64,000 nucleotides of DNA from Rhodospirillales bacterium URHD0017 (GTDB lineage Bacteria; Pseudomonadota; Alphaproteobacteria; Reyranellales; Reyranellaceae): assembly GCA_900110395.1 (NCBI GenBank), contig FODP01000001.1:62001-126000 (forward strand). The letters are read 5' to 3'. A program made the translations under genes and the position numbers. Shown here piece after piece: positions 10,649 to 19,962 of this stretch. A model generated the notes under the pieces. That model searched no databases. It saw only the letters and a program-made list of their open reading frames with translations, and was not told the origin of the DNA. How positions within the stretch are numbered: the stretch's first letter is position 1; every line of letters begins with the position of its first letter.

Positions 10649-11629
10649 ATGAACAGCAAGCGCATCGTTTTCCTGCTGCTCGCCGTGATCGTCGCGGGCA
10701 CCACGGCCTTCCTCGCCCGCGCCTGGCTGCAGGCCGAGCGCGCCGCGATCGCGGCGCAAATCACCGCGCCCAAGCCCGTGGCCGCGCCCTCGGTGCAGGT
10801 GCTGGTGGCGCGCAATGCGCTGCGCATCGGCCAGCTCATCAAGCCCGAGGACCTGCGCTGGCAGGCGTGGCCGCAAGGCGCGCTGCCGCAGACCTACATC
10901 ATCGAAGGCAAGAAGCCGCTCACGGACTTCGTCGGCGCCGTGGCCCGCACCTCGTTCCGCGTCGGCCAGCCGATCGCCGACACCGACATCGTCATGCCGG
11001 GCTCGCGCGGCTTCCTCGCCGCCGTGCTGCGGCCCGGCCTGCGCGCCGTGAGCGTGCCGGCGACCGCGACCAGCGCGGTGTCGGGCTTCATCTATGCCGG
11101 CGATCGCGTCGACGTGCTGCTGACCCATGCGCTGAAGGCGGAGGGGACCGGCGCCGAGCACCACGCTACCGAGACGATCCTGCGCAATGCCCGCGTCATT
11201 GCCATGGACCAGAAGCTCGACTTCGCGCCGGGCGACAAGCCCGATGTCGCCAAGACCGCCACGCTCGAGCTCACCGCCAAGCAGACCGAGATCGTCACCT
11301 TGGGGGTGAGGATGGGCGAACTGTCGCTGGTCCTGCGCAGCCTGCAGGATGAGGAGGAACGCGATGGCGAGGGCAACAGCGACGACGCCACGGCCGAGCT
11401 CGGCCAGAGCTACACGCACGACACCCAGGTCAGCCGGCTGATCAAGGAACCGGCACCACCCAAGCCGCCGGCAGCCGCCAAGCCCGCGCTCTTCGTCCTG
11501 CGCGGCCCCGGCCGCACCAAGCTCGAGCTGGACGGCAGCACCACCCCCGATGGGCTGCCGCCGGGAGAGTCCGAGAAGCCCAATACTCCCAAGGGCACCA
11601 CCTTAACGTCCCCGAGTGTGCCGCAATGA
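10649..11629 (+). CDS. cpaB: Flp pilus assembly protein CpaB (RcpC)
   Basis: A 326-residue protein with an N-terminal signal anchor (residues 4-23), a SAF domain near residues 48-110 (VQVLVARNALRIGQLI...EDLRW), and an RcpC-type region (GFIYAGDRVDVLLTH) in the middle. CpaB is an envelope component thought to stabilise the secretin channel of the Tad system. GGGGAG lies before ATG 10649. Its stop overlaps the start of cpaC (ATGA), indicating coupled translation. Confidence 0.92.
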   Translation: MNSKRIVFLLLAVIVAGTTAFLARAWLQAERAAIAAQITAPKPVAAPSVQVLVARNALRIGQLIKPEDLRWQAWPQGALPQTYIIEGKKPLTDFVGAVARTSFRVGQPIADTDIVMPGSRGFLAAVLRPGLRAVSVPATATSAVSGFIYAGDRVDVLLTHALKAEGTGAEHHATETILRNARVIAMDQKLDFAPGDKPDVAKTATLELTAKQTEIVTLGVRMGELSLVLRSLQDEEERDGEGNSDDATAELGQSYTHDTQVSRLIKEPAPPKPPAAAKPALFVLRGPGRTKLELDGSTTPDGLPPGESEKPNTPKGTTLTSPSVPQ

Positions 11630-13590
11630 CCCCCTCATTCGCGCCGATCCTGCCTTCAGCTTGGCGCCGCGCCGGTTCATCGGCGGCTCTGGTGGCGTCG
11701 CTGCTGTTTGCGTTCCAACCGTCGCTGCTGCTGGCGCAGGTCCAGATGAGCGACCCCGACCGGGTCGTCCAGACCAAGCCCAAGGCGCCGCCGCCGGCCA
11801 AGAAGGCGTCGCGCAAGACGGCGACCGACAACGTGTCGGACGACCTCAACCGCCGCGAGGCCGAGCGCGCCGAGTCTGTCGTGCGCTCGCTGGGCGCGCC
11901 CGCTGCTGCACCGGCCGCCGCCGCGATCGCGACGCCTGCCGCCATCGCGCCGGCGGTGAAGGACGCTTCCATCACGCCGCTCGATACGCTGCCGCCGACC
12001 GTTGCCGCCATCCCGCCGCGCGCGGCGATCACCAAGGCCGCGCTGACGCCCGGCGTCGATCTCGGTCAGCCTGATCTCGTCACGCCGCCGCCCGCCGCCG
12101 TGCCGCCGACAATCGTCGAACAGCCGCAGCCGGCAGTGCCGCCGACGCCGAAGTTTGCCCAGGCGCCGACGCCTGCGCCCGCGCCGGTGCCGATCCAGCC
12201 GCCGGCCGCCGGTGCGCCCAATCAGCCGGCCGTGACCGGCGGTGCGCCGGGCCGGCCGTTCGCCCAGAGCCAGATCGTGCCGACCGAGCCGCCGACGCTG
12301 ACGCTCGAGGTCAACAAGGGCACGGCGCTGAAGCTGCCGGGCCCGGCCTCTACCGTGTTCGTGGCCGCGCCCGACATCGCCGACGTGCAGGTGCGCTCGC
12401 CCACCATGGTCTATGTGTTCGCCAAGAAGCCGGGCGACACCGTTCTCTACGCCGTCGACGGGCAGGACCGCGTGCTGCTCAACACCATCGTGCGCGTGAC
12501 CTCGCCGCTCAGCCGCGTCAAGGGCGCGCTCGATGCGATGCACCCCAACAACGGCGTCAACTTCGACAACCAAGGCGAGACGATCGTGCTGACCGGCACG
12601 GTGCGCTCGGGGGTCGTCGCCGAGGACGCGCGCCGGCTGGCCATGCAACAGGTCGCCGGCAACCCCGCCAAGGTGATCAGCAACATCCGTGTCGATGGCC
12701 CGACCCAGGTCCAGCTCCGCGTCAAGGTCGCCGAGGTCAAGCGCGATGCGCTGAAGCGCGTCGGCATCAACTGGCAGAACATCAACAACATCGCCCTGTT
12801 CGGCACCGGCAACTTCCTCGCGGGCTTCGCCGTCCGCACGACCTCGCAGATCGGCGGCGCCGTTTCGACCGGCGCCCTGCAGTTCGCGACCCGCGACGGC
12901 AGCCTGAACACGGTGGTCGACTTCCTGGCGACGCAAAACCAGGCGACCATCCTGGCCGAGCCCAATCTGATCGCCATGTCCGGCGAGACGGCGAGCTTCC
13001 TGGCCGGCGGCGAGGTGCCCTTGCTGGTACCCCAGAGCGGCGCCGCCGCCGGCACCGTCACCATCCAGTACAAGCAGGTCGGCGTCAGTCTCGCCTTCAC
13101 CCCGACCATCATCGGCGAGCGCATCAACCTCCGCGTCGCACCCGAGGTCAGCGAGCTCTCGGCCGTCGGTTCGATCAGCGTGCCGCTGGGCACCGGGACG
13201 GTGAACATCCCGGGCATCCGCACCCGCAGGGCCGCGACGACCATCGAACTCGGCAGCGGGCAGAGCTTCGCCGTCGCCGGGCTGCTGCAGTCGACCTCGT
13301 CCCAGGACATCAACAAGTTCCCGTGGCTCGGCGACATCCCCGTGCTCGGCTCGCTGTTCAAGTCGGACGCCTATCAGCGCTCGGAGACCGAGCTGGTGAT
13401 CATCATCACGCCGTACTTCGTCGAGCCGACCAGCAACAAGCTGCAGACGCCGCTCACCGCCCGCGTGCCGCCGACCGATGTCGATCGTCTGCTCATGCAG
13501 CGTTACAACCATCCGACGCCGCCGCGCCGACTCTCCGTCGGCCGCGAGACCGCGCCGGTCGGCCCGACCGCCGGCTTCAAACTGGACTAG
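11626..13590 (+). CDS. cpaC: Secretin CpaC (RcpA), type II/III secretion-like outer membrane channel
   Basis: A 654-residue protein. After a signal-like hydrophobic stretch (about 17-36) comes a long Ala/Pro/Val-rich low-complexity segment to about residue 220, a pilus/BON-type N-domain (VNKGTALKLPGPASTVFVA..DIADVQ), and the C-terminal secretin domain (about 400-610) with LAEPNLIAMSGETASFLAGGE, the GVSLAFTPTI segment and VPVLGSLFKS. Secretins form the outer membrane pore through which the Flp pilus emerges. The N-terminal low-complexity part is longer than in a minimal RcpA. The start overlaps cpaB by 4 bp. Confidence 0.94.
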   Translation: MTPSFAPILPSAWRRAGSSAALVASLLFAFQPSLLLAQVQMSDPDRVVQTKPKAPPPAKKASRKTATDNVSDDLNRREAERAESVVRSLGAPAAAPAAAAIATPAAIAPAVKDASITPLDTLPPTVAAIPPRAAITKAALTPGVDLGQPDLVTPPPAAVPPTIVEQPQPAVPPTPKFAQAPTPAPAPVPIQPPAAGAPNQPAVTGGAPGRPFAQSQIVPTEPPTLTLEVNKGTALKLPGPASTVFVAAPDIADVQVRSPTMVYVFAKKPGDTVLYAVDGQDRVLLNTIVRVTSPLSRVKGALDAMHPNNGVNFDNQGETIVLTGTVRSGVVAEDARRLAMQQVAGNPAKVISNIRVDGPTQVQLRVKVAEVKRDALKRVGINWQNINNIALFGTGNFLAGFAVRTTSQIGGAVSTGALQFATRDGSLNTVVDFLATQNQATILAEPNLIAMSGETASFLAGGEVPLLVPQSGAAAGTVTIQYKQVGVSLAFTPTIIGERINLRVAPEVSELSAVGSISVPLGTGTVNIPGIRTRRAATTIELGSGQSFAVAGLLQSTSSQDINKFPWLGDIPVLGSLFKSDAYQRSETELVIIITPYFVEPTSNKLQTPLTARVPPTDVDRLLMQRYNHPTPPRRLSVGRETAPVGPTAGFKLD

Positions 13591-13598
13591 GAGCAGCC

Positions 13599-14303
13599 AT
13601 GCGATCCGCCATCACGCTTCTCGCCGCCGCCTGCCTCGGCGCCTGTGCGCAGAACCCGGTAGCCCAGCAGGCGACGATCGACACGCGCTACGACCCGGTA
13701 CGGGGCGACACCATGGTCGCCGTCAACTTCGCGCCGAGCGCGGCGATTCCCGACGGCGGCCAGATCAACGGCCTGCGCACCATGGTCGAGACCGGCCGGC
13801 GTGCGCAGCGCGACGAATTCGTCGTCGTTTCGGACGGAACCGGCGGGGCGATCCAGCAGGCGCGCGCCCAGCGCGTCGGCCAGGCGCTGTCCAATGCCGG
13901 CGCTCGCTGGGTCTCCACGTCGGTCGAGCCGGCCATGGCGATGGGCCCCAACACGGTGGTGGTGGTGCGCTCGGAATACCTGATGGGCGTCAACAATTGC
14001 CCGAACTACAACCCCGCAACCACAGCGAATCCCAACGAGGCGGCGATGCCGGGCTTCGGCTGCGCTGACTCCTACAACATGGGCCAGATGCTGTACCGGC
14101 CACGCGACGCCGTTGTCGGCCGCTCGGGCGGACCGGCCGACGGCACCGTGACCGCCGCGGCGATCGCCCGCTACCGCGACGGCAAGGTGCCGGCGCTCAA
14201 CACGACCGGCATGAGCACGGCCGGCCAAGTCGGTACCGGCGCCGGCACCAGCATGGGCGGCGGCGGGGGCGGAGGCACAGGCTCGTCGACCTCGAGCAAC
14301 TGA
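13599..14303 (+). CDS. cpaD: CpaD family pilus assembly lipoprotein
   Basis: About 234 residues. The N-terminus carries a signal peptide with lipobox LGAC (Cys16), so it is predicted to be a lipoprotein. The central part has a periplasmic OmpA/RcpB-like arrangement (VNFAPSAAIPDGGQINGL, RAQRVGQALSNAGARW) and a conserved NCPNYN...NPNEA...FGCADSYN segment typical of CpaD, followed by a Gly-rich tail. CpaD acts with the secretin in the outer membrane. The frame is open well upstream inside cpaC; ATG 13599, 8 bp after the cpaC stop, is chosen because it gives the lipoprotein signal. Confidence 0.9.
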   Translation: MRSAITLLAAACLGACAQNPVAQQATIDTRYDPVRGDTMVAVNFAPSAAIPDGGQINGLRTMVETGRRAQRDEFVVVSDGTGGAIQQARAQRVGQALSNAGARWVSTSVEPAMAMGPNTVVVVRSEYLMGVNNCPNYNPATTANPNEAAMPGFGCADSYNMGQMLYRPRDAVVGRSGGPADGTVTAAAIARYRDGKVPALNTTGMSTAGQVGTGAGTSMGGGGGGGTGSSTSSN

Positions 14304-14312
14304 GGTCCCGGC

Positions 14313-15605
14313 ATGTCGGCAACCGCAACCGCACAGCGTCCCACCTCCACTGCCGGCGAGGAAAGGCCGTCGCTCAGCGCCATGGCCTTCGTGTCGGATG
14401 CCGTCATGATGTCGCGCGTGTCGGCCGACCTGTTCAACGTGACGGCGGGCAAGGCCAATGTCCGCGACGGCACGATCGACAGCGCGCTCGCCATCAGCGA
14501 ATGGCCGCGCGACCTCGACCTGCTGATCGTCGATCTCGGCGACGCCGGTGACCCGGTGGCCGACGCGGCAGCGCTCAAGACCGCGGTGCCGGGCACCTGC
14601 CTGGTGATCGGCGTCGGCCGCATCAACGACGTGGCGCTCTATCGCGATCTCCTGGCCGTTGGCTTCAACGACTACCTGGCGATGCCGTTTGCCGAAGGCA
14701 CGATGGCTCGCGCTGTCGACCGCGCGATGGAAGCGCGCGAGCGCACCGGCGGCGCGATGGTGCAGCACGCCGGCGTCGCCAAAGACGCCAAGCCGCGCAC
14801 GCTGTCGGTGATCGGCGCGCGCGGCGGCGTCGGCGCCACGACGGCGGCGGTGACGATTGCCGCCATGCTCGGCGCCCGCCTCCACGAGGAGGTGCTGCTG
14901 ATCGACTTCGATCTGCATTACGGTTCGTTGATGCTGGCGCTCGACCTCGAGGCGATCGACGCCCTGCGTGAGGCGCTTGACCAGCCCGACCGCATCGACG
15001 CGCTGTTCATTCAGCAGGTCGCCCAGAAGAAGAGCGAGTATCTCTATGCCATGGGGGCGGAGGAGCCGCCGAGTGGCGGCGGCTTCCAGGCGCGCCCGCA
15101 TGCGGCCAGCGATTTCCTGCGCTCCTTCCACCGCCGCTTCCGCTGGATCGTGGCCGACGTGCCGCGGGGCGATCCCGTGATCCAGCGCCAGGTCCTCGAA
15201 GCCTCGAGTGACATCCTGTTGATCACCGATCTCTCGCTGCCGGGCGTGCGCGACGCCATGCGCCTGCAGCAGATGGTCCGCGAGGTGGCGCCCGGCGCCA
15301 AGCTCCACATCGCCACCAGCGGCGCAGTCGATGCCCGGCGCTCGGCGGTCAAGGTGGCCGACGTCGAACGTACGCTGAAGCGCAAGGTCGACTGCCAGAT
15401 CCCCGCCGATGCCGCCGCGGCGCTGTCGGCCATCAACTTCGGCAAGCCGTTGTCGGAAGCCGCACCCAGCAGCGGCATCGTCAAGGCACTGCGGCCCCTG
15501 GTCGGTGGCCTCGACGCGCCGGGTGGCGTTGGCGGCGCGGTGAGCATCGCCCAGAAGGCGTCTGGACTGCTCGGCCGGTTCGGCCAGGGCCTGAAGAAGA
15601 AATAG
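14313..15605 (+). CDS. cpaE: CpaE/TadZ-type pilus localisation ATPase
   Basis: A 430-residue protein with an N-terminal receiver-like domain (about 22-145: LLIVDLGD ... YLAMPF) and a C-terminal MinD/ParA-like P-loop domain (from about 160). The deviant Walker A reads GARGGVGATTAA: both the signature lysine and the P-loop lysine of KGGxGKT are absent, as in several TadZ/CpaE proteins. TadZ localises the pilus machine to a pole or focus. The LLIDFDLHYGS segment corresponds to the Walker A' region. It is 9 bp after cpaD and 6 bp before cpaF. Confidence 0.92.
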   Translation: MSATATAQRPTSTAGEERPSLSAMAFVSDAVMMSRVSADLFNVTAGKANVRDGTIDSALAISEWPRDLDLLIVDLGDAGDPVADAAALKTAVPGTCLVIGVGRINDVALYRDLLAVGFNDYLAMPFAEGTMARAVDRAMEARERTGGAMVQHAGVAKDAKPRTLSVIGARGGVGATTAAVTIAAMLGARLHEEVLLIDFDLHYGSLMLALDLEAIDALREALDQPDRIDALFIQQVAQKKSEYLYAMGAEEPPSGGGFQARPHAASDFLRSFHRRFRWIVADVPRGDPVIQRQVLEASSDILLITDLSLPGVRDAMRLQQMVREVAPGAKLHIATSGAVDARRSAVKVADVERTLKRKVDCQIPADAAAALSAINFGKPLSEAAPSSGIVKALRPLVGGLDAPGGVGGAVSIAQKASGLLGRFGQGLKKK

Positions 15606-15611
15606 CAGGCG

Positions 15612-17408
15612 ATGTTCGGTCGCCTGAGCAAGCAATCGCAAGAAGCGCAGGACGCGCCGTCGGGGCCGCTCGACCGCATCGGCCGACGCACTTCGGGCGA
15701 GGGGCGGAGCGAGACCGCCGCGGCGCCGGTCGACCGTGCAGCGCGGGTGGCGTCGGCCGCCGCGGCGCTCAGCGAGGCCGTCGAGCCACGCCTGCGCGCC
15801 CTGGTCAAGGCCGGCGCGCCAGCCGGCGAGATCACACGCCAGGCGGGCCAGCTGGCGCAGGCGCATTTTCGCGGTAATGGCGTCCTGCTGGCGCCGCTTG
15901 AACTGCGTGGCTACGTGGCCGACGTCCTGCGCCCGGTGCTGCCCGCGACCAACTTCAGCGCGCCGGTGGCGCCCGAAGCCGAAGCGCCAGAGCCTGCTGC
16001 CGCCGCCGTACCGGCCGAAGGGCACCATGCCGTGACGACGCCCGACCTGTCGGAGCGGTCGACCCAGGCGACCCGTCTTGCCGCTGCCAAGCCGGTCGAG
16101 ATGGCGGCGAAGTCGGACACTGCCGACCGATCGGCGAGTCGCCTGTCGCGCAGCAAGGTCGACCAGGCGCGGCGCGCCGTGCAGCCCGGCGTCATGACGC
16201 GCATCGATCTAGCCGCCGCCGTCAGCCTGCCGCGCAAGGAGCTGGTGCGCCAGCTGGAGGTGCTGGTCGCCGAGCTGCTGGTCGAGCATCGCCTGCAGCT
16301 CAACCGGCCGGAACAGGACGACGTCGTCTACCAGATCGTCAACGACATGATGGGGCTGGGCCCGCTCGAGCCGTTGCTCGAGGACGAGGCGATCACCGAT
16401 ATCATGATCAACGGGCCCAAGCAGATCTACGTCGAGCGCGCCGGCAAGCTCGACCTGACCTCGGTGACGTTCGAGGACAACACCCATCTGCTCAACATCT
16501 GCAACCGCATCGTCAGCCGCATCGGCCGGCGCGTCGACGAATCGAGCCCGATCTGCGACGCCCGCCTGCTCGACGGCAGCCGCGTCAACATCATCATTCC
16601 GCCGCTCGCCATCGACGGCGCCTCGGTGTCGATCCGCAAGTTCGGCAAGCGCCAGATCGGCTTCGACCAGATGGTCCAACAGGGCAACATCTCGCCCGCC
16701 ATGGCGACGGTGATGCGAATCGCCGCGCGCTGCCGGCTGAACCTGGTGGTGTCGGGCGGCACCGGCTCGGGCAAGACCACGCTGCTCAATGCACTAAGCG
16801 GCATGGTCGACAACGGCGAGCGCGTGGTCACCATCGAGGACGCGGCCGAACTGCGCCTGCAGCAGCCGCACGTCGTGCGGCTCGAGACGCGGCCGGCCAA
16901 CCTCGAGGGCAACGGCGAGGTCAACATGCGCGACCTCGTGAAGAACGCGCTGCGCATGCGGCCCGACCGCATCATCCTGGGCGAGGTCCGCGGACCGGAG
17001 GCGATTGACCTCCTGCAGGCCATGAACACCGGCCATGACGGCTCGATGGGGACGCTGCACGCCAACCGCCCACGCGAGGCCCTGACGCGTCTCGAGAACA
17101 TGGTGACCATGGGCGTGGCCAGCCTGCCGCCTAAGGCGATCCGCACCCAGATCGCGGGCTCGCTGCAGATGATCGTCCAGATCAGCCGCATGCGCGACGG
17201 CGTACGCCGCATCACGCACATCACCGAGGTGATGGGCATGGAAGGCGAGGTCGTCATCACCCAGGACCTGTTCACCTACGAGTTCAAAGGCGAGACCCAG
17301 GACGGCAAGCTCGCCGGCACCTTCAAGAGCTCCGGCCTGCGCCCGCATTTCCTGTCGCGTGCCGCTTATTACGGCCTCGACAAGGTGCTGATGGAGGCGA
17401 TGGGATGA
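15612..17408 (+). CDS. cpaF: Tad pilus assembly ATPase CpaF (TadA)
   Basis: A 598-residue secretion ATPase of the VirB11/TadA family that powers Flp pilus extension. The C-terminal two-thirds hold the family landmarks: DIMINGP near residue 262, Walker A GGTGSGKTTLL at about 380-390, Asp box/Walker B RMRPDRIILGEVRGPEA at about 445-462, and the His box GSMGTLHANRP. The N-terminal ~200 residues are an Ala/Arg-rich extension longer than in most CpaF proteins. The start follows the cpaE stop by 6 bp and the stop overlaps tadB by 4 bp. Confidence 0.96.
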   Translation: MFGRLSKQSQEAQDAPSGPLDRIGRRTSGEGRSETAAAPVDRAARVASAAAALSEAVEPRLRALVKAGAPAGEITRQAGQLAQAHFRGNGVLLAPLELRGYVADVLRPVLPATNFSAPVAPEAEAPEPAAAAVPAEGHHAVTTPDLSERSTQATRLAAAKPVEMAAKSDTADRSASRLSRSKVDQARRAVQPGVMTRIDLAAAVSLPRKELVRQLEVLVAELLVEHRLQLNRPEQDDVVYQIVNDMMGLGPLEPLLEDEAITDIMINGPKQIYVERAGKLDLTSVTFEDNTHLLNICNRIVSRIGRRVDESSPICDARLLDGSRVNIIIPPLAIDGASVSIRKFGKRQIGFDQMVQQGNISPAMATVMRIAARCRLNLVVSGGTGSGKTTLLNALSGMVDNGERVVTIEDAAELRLQQPHVVRLETRPANLEGNGEVNMRDLVKNALRMRPDRIILGEVRGPEAIDLLQAMNTGHDGSMGTLHANRPREALTRLENMVTMGVASLPPKAIRTQIAGSLQMIVQISRMRDGVRRITHITEVMGMEGEVVITQDLFTYEFKGETQDGKLAGTFKSSGLRPHFLSRAAYYGLDKVLMEAMG

Positions 17409-18403
17409 AGAGCGCGGGCCTCGACCTGGCAACGGTGACGATGCTCATCGCCTTCGGCGCCGGCCTGACGTTCCTCGCTCTTTGTATCGTGTTCGGCGGC
17501 TTCTTCGCCGAACGACGCCTGCGCGACAGGCTGGAGGACATCGAGACGCGTGCGCTGACCGGGTCGCGCTCGCTGCAGATGGCGACGCTGCGGCGCGTCG
17601 AGCGGCAGGGCCGGTTGCCGACGCTCGATCGCCTGCTGTGGCGCTGGTTCCCCAACGCCAGCACCATCCGCAAGAAGCTGGCGGCGTCGGGCACCACCAT
17701 GACGCTGGGCGACTACGCCTTCATCGCCATCTCGATCGCCGTCGGCGCGGCGTTCGTGCTCTACTTGGTGCTCGACCTGGCGCCGGGCATGGCGCTGGCC
17801 GGCGCGTTGCTGCTCGGCATCGGCCTGCCCAACATATGGGTCGGCGCGCGCGCCAAGAAGCGCGGCCGAAAGTTCAATCTCCTGTTCCCCGAGGCGATCG
17901 ACCTGATCGTGCGCGCGCTACGCGCCGGACTGCCGGTGCAGGAGGCGGTGGCCAACGTGGCGCGCGACATCAAGGATCCGGTCGGCGCCATCTTCCAGCG
18001 CGTCCAGCAGGAGGTACAGCTCGGCACGCCTATCGAGGCCGCGCTATGGCGCGCCGCCAAGACCGTGCAGACCGACGAGTTCAACTTCCTGATCGTCGCC
18101 ATGTCGATCCAGCGCGACACCGGCGGCAATCTCGCCGAGACGCTGGCCAACCTCAGCACGCTGTTGCGCGCCCGCCAGCAGCTGCGCCTGAAGATCCGTG
18201 CCTTCACCTCGGAGGCGCGCACCACCATGTTGATCATGGCCGGCCTGCCGTTCCTGGTCGGCGGCGGCCTTTTCCTGATATCGCCTGGCTATATCGGGCC
18301 GCTGTTCACGACGGAGACCGGTCAGATGATCGCCGCCGCCGCCGCCTGCAGCATGGGTGTCGGCATCTTCGTCATGAACAAGATCGCGACCATCAAGGTG
18401 TAG
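17405..18403 (+). CDS. tadB: Tad pilus inner-membrane platform protein TadB
   Basis: A 332-residue type II secretion GspF-like membrane protein. Hydrophobic segments lie near residues 15-35, 105-150, 270-300 and 305-325, and the T2SSF domain contains FPEAIDLIVRALRAGLPVQEA and GTPIEAALWRAA. With TadC it forms the platform on which CpaF acts. Start overlaps the cpaF stop (ATGA). Confidence 0.93.
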   Translation: MKSAGLDLATVTMLIAFGAGLTFLALCIVFGGFFAERRLRDRLEDIETRALTGSRSLQMATLRRVERQGRLPTLDRLLWRWFPNASTIRKKLAASGTTMTLGDYAFIAISIAVGAAFVLYLVLDLAPGMALAGALLLGIGLPNIWVGARAKKRGRKFNLLFPEAIDLIVRALRAGLPVQEAVANVARDIKDPVGAIFQRVQQEVQLGTPIEAALWRAAKTVQTDEFNFLIVAMSIQRDTGGNLAETLANLSTLLRARQQLRLKIRAFTSEARTTMLIMAGLPFLVGGGLFLISPGYIGPLFTTETGQMIAAAAACSMGVGIFVMNKIATIKV

Positions 18404-18409
18404 ACGGCC

Positions 18410-19351
18410 ATGGACCTCGCCAGCACCGAGAAGAGCTTCGTGGTCATGGTGGCGGCCGCGACCTTCGTCGCCTTCTGGGCGACCTGGCTTGCGATCACCT
18501 GGGAGCCGCCGATCGAGGCCCGTCTGCGGGCACTGCGCACCCGGCGCATGAAGACGCGCAGCGAGCATAGTGCCGCGGTCAAGCCGTCGCACAAGGAGAC
18601 GTCGCTCGGCTTCATGCGCCAGATCGCCGACCGGCTGAACCTGCTGCGCGGCTCGGCGGCCGACCAGACGACGCGCAAGCTGCGCCGTGCCGGCTTCCTG
18701 TCACGCGATGCCTCCGTCGTCTACGTCTTCATCAAGCTCGCCCTGCCGCTCGCCCTCGGCTTCGTGATGACCCTGCTGGCCTCGGCCGGCCTGCTGGGTG
18801 TGCCGGAGGACATGAACCTGGTTGTCGGCATGGGCGCGGTGCTGTCGGGCTTCATGATGCCCGAGGTCTATCTCAAGAACGTGACCGCGCGCCGCCGCGA
18901 GGTCCTGAACTATGTCCTGCCCGAGGGGCTCGACCTGTTGACCATCTGCGTCGAAGCGGGCCTCTCGATCGACGCTGCTTTCCGCCGGGTGGCGAAGGAG
19001 ATGCAGCACTCGATGCCCGAGCTTGCCGCCGAATTCGAGCTGACGGCGATCGAGCTCACTTACCTGACGGACCGCCAGCAGGCGCTGGAGAATTTGGCCG
19101 AACGCTCGGATTCGCCCGCAGTTGCCGCCCTGGTGAATGCTTTACGTCAGACTGAAAAATACGGCACGCCGCTCGCCAATTCGCTCCGCGTCCTGTCCCA
19201 GGACTTCCGCCAGACCCGGGCCTCGAAGGCCGAGGAGAAGGGCGCGCGCATGCCCGCCCTGATGACCGTCCCGCTCATGGTCTTCATCCTGCCGACACTC
19301 ATAACCGTGCTCATCGCGCCGGCCATCATGCAGGCAGTCGCCTTGACATAA
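18410..19351 (+). CDS. tadC: Tad pilus inner-membrane platform protein TadC
   Basis: A 313-residue GspF-like membrane protein paralogous to TadB. Diagnostic parts are LPEGLDLLTICVEAGLSIDAAFRRV near residues 165-190 and YGTPLANSLRVLSQDFR near 245-262, with transmembrane segments at about 10-28, 105-150 and 285-310. It starts 6 bp after tadB. The gene is followed by a sharp drop in GC content. Confidence 0.93.
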   Translation: MDLASTEKSFVVMVAAATFVAFWATWLAITWEPPIEARLRALRTRRMKTRSEHSAAVKPSHKETSLGFMRQIADRLNLLRGSAADQTTRKLRRAGFLSRDASVVYVFIKLALPLALGFVMTLLASAGLLGVPEDMNLVVGMGAVLSGFMMPEVYLKNVTARRREVLNYVLPEGLDLLTICVEAGLSIDAAFRRVAKEMQHSMPELAAEFELTAIELTYLTDRQQALENLAERSDSPAVAALVNALRQTEKYGTPLANSLRVLSQDFRQTRASKAEEKGARMPALMTVPLMVFILPTLITVLIAPAIMQAVALT

Positions 19352-19454
19352 ATAATATATAGTCCTAAGTCTTAGAGCATATTGTTGAGATTTATATTGA
19401 AGTGAATTTTGTGCCCGGCCCCTGGCCGACGGGCACGCGTTTATAGAGGCAAGC
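19352..19454 (+). promoter_or_regulatory. AT-rich leader with hairpin before the TadE-like gene
   Basis: A 103-bp gap, of which the first 60 bp are strongly AT-rich against GC-rich neighbours, including the palindrome CTAAGTCTTAG (19365-19375). A hairpin with a 7-bp stem (19411-19417 with 19430-19436) follows directly. The gap probably holds a separate promoter for the pseudopilin genes, but no convincing -35/-10 pair could be named. Confidence 0.35.
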
Positions 19455-19952
19455 ATGCCGCGACCGATTTCGCGCAGCGCTGGCATTTCCCGGCGCCTCG
19501 ACATCATCCGCCGCCTGAAACGACTGGCGTGCGTCCTGCCCGATCGGCGCGGAGTCACCATCCTCGAATTTGCGATCGCCGCACCGGTGATGCTGACCCT
19601 GGCCATCGGCACGTTCAAATTCGGCGTCGCCATGATGCACCAGGTGGTGCTGACGAACGCGGCGGCCCAGGGCGCCACCGCCCTGGCGCTGAGCCGCGGC
19701 ACCGCCACGCCCTACGCAACGACGACGACGGCAATCAACAACGCCGCGTCGACCCTCACCACCGCGAGCATCACCACGACGGTGACGATCAATGGCACAG
19801 CCTGTTCGACCAACACGGCGTGCTCGGCCTTGATGACCGCCGGCGTCACGGCCGTCGTTCGCACGACCTACCCCTGCGATCTCTCGGTGATGGGCATCAA
19901 CTACAAGTCCAGCTGCACGATCTCGGCGCAGACAGCACAGATGGTCCAATAG
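19455..19952 (+). CDS. TadE/TadG-like pseudopilin
   Basis: A 165-residue protein with a basic N-terminus and then RRGVTILEFAIAAPVMLTLA, the TadE-type signature: a positively charged leader, a conserved Glu and a ~20-residue hydrophobic segment. TadE-like proteins are processed by the TadV/CpaA peptidase and needed for Tad pilus function. The C-terminal half is Thr/Ser-rich with two cysteine pairs. Its start is preceded by GAGGCAAGC. It is the first gene of the tadE-tadG-tadD group. Confidence 0.85.
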   Translation: MPRPISRSAGISRRLDIIRRLKRLACVLPDRRGVTILEFAIAAPVMLTLAIGTFKFGVAMMHQVVLTNAAAQGATALALSRGTATPYATTTTAINNAASTLTTASITTTVTINGTACSTNTACSALMTAGVTAVVRTTYPCDLSVMGINYKSSCTISAQTAQMVQ

Positions 19953-19962
19953 GAGGCTCGCC

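Noticed and set aside
13587..16028. 813-codon minus-strand frame across cpaD, cpaE and part of cpaF
   Set aside because: Antisense shadow; the plus-strand genes have clear families and operon spacing.
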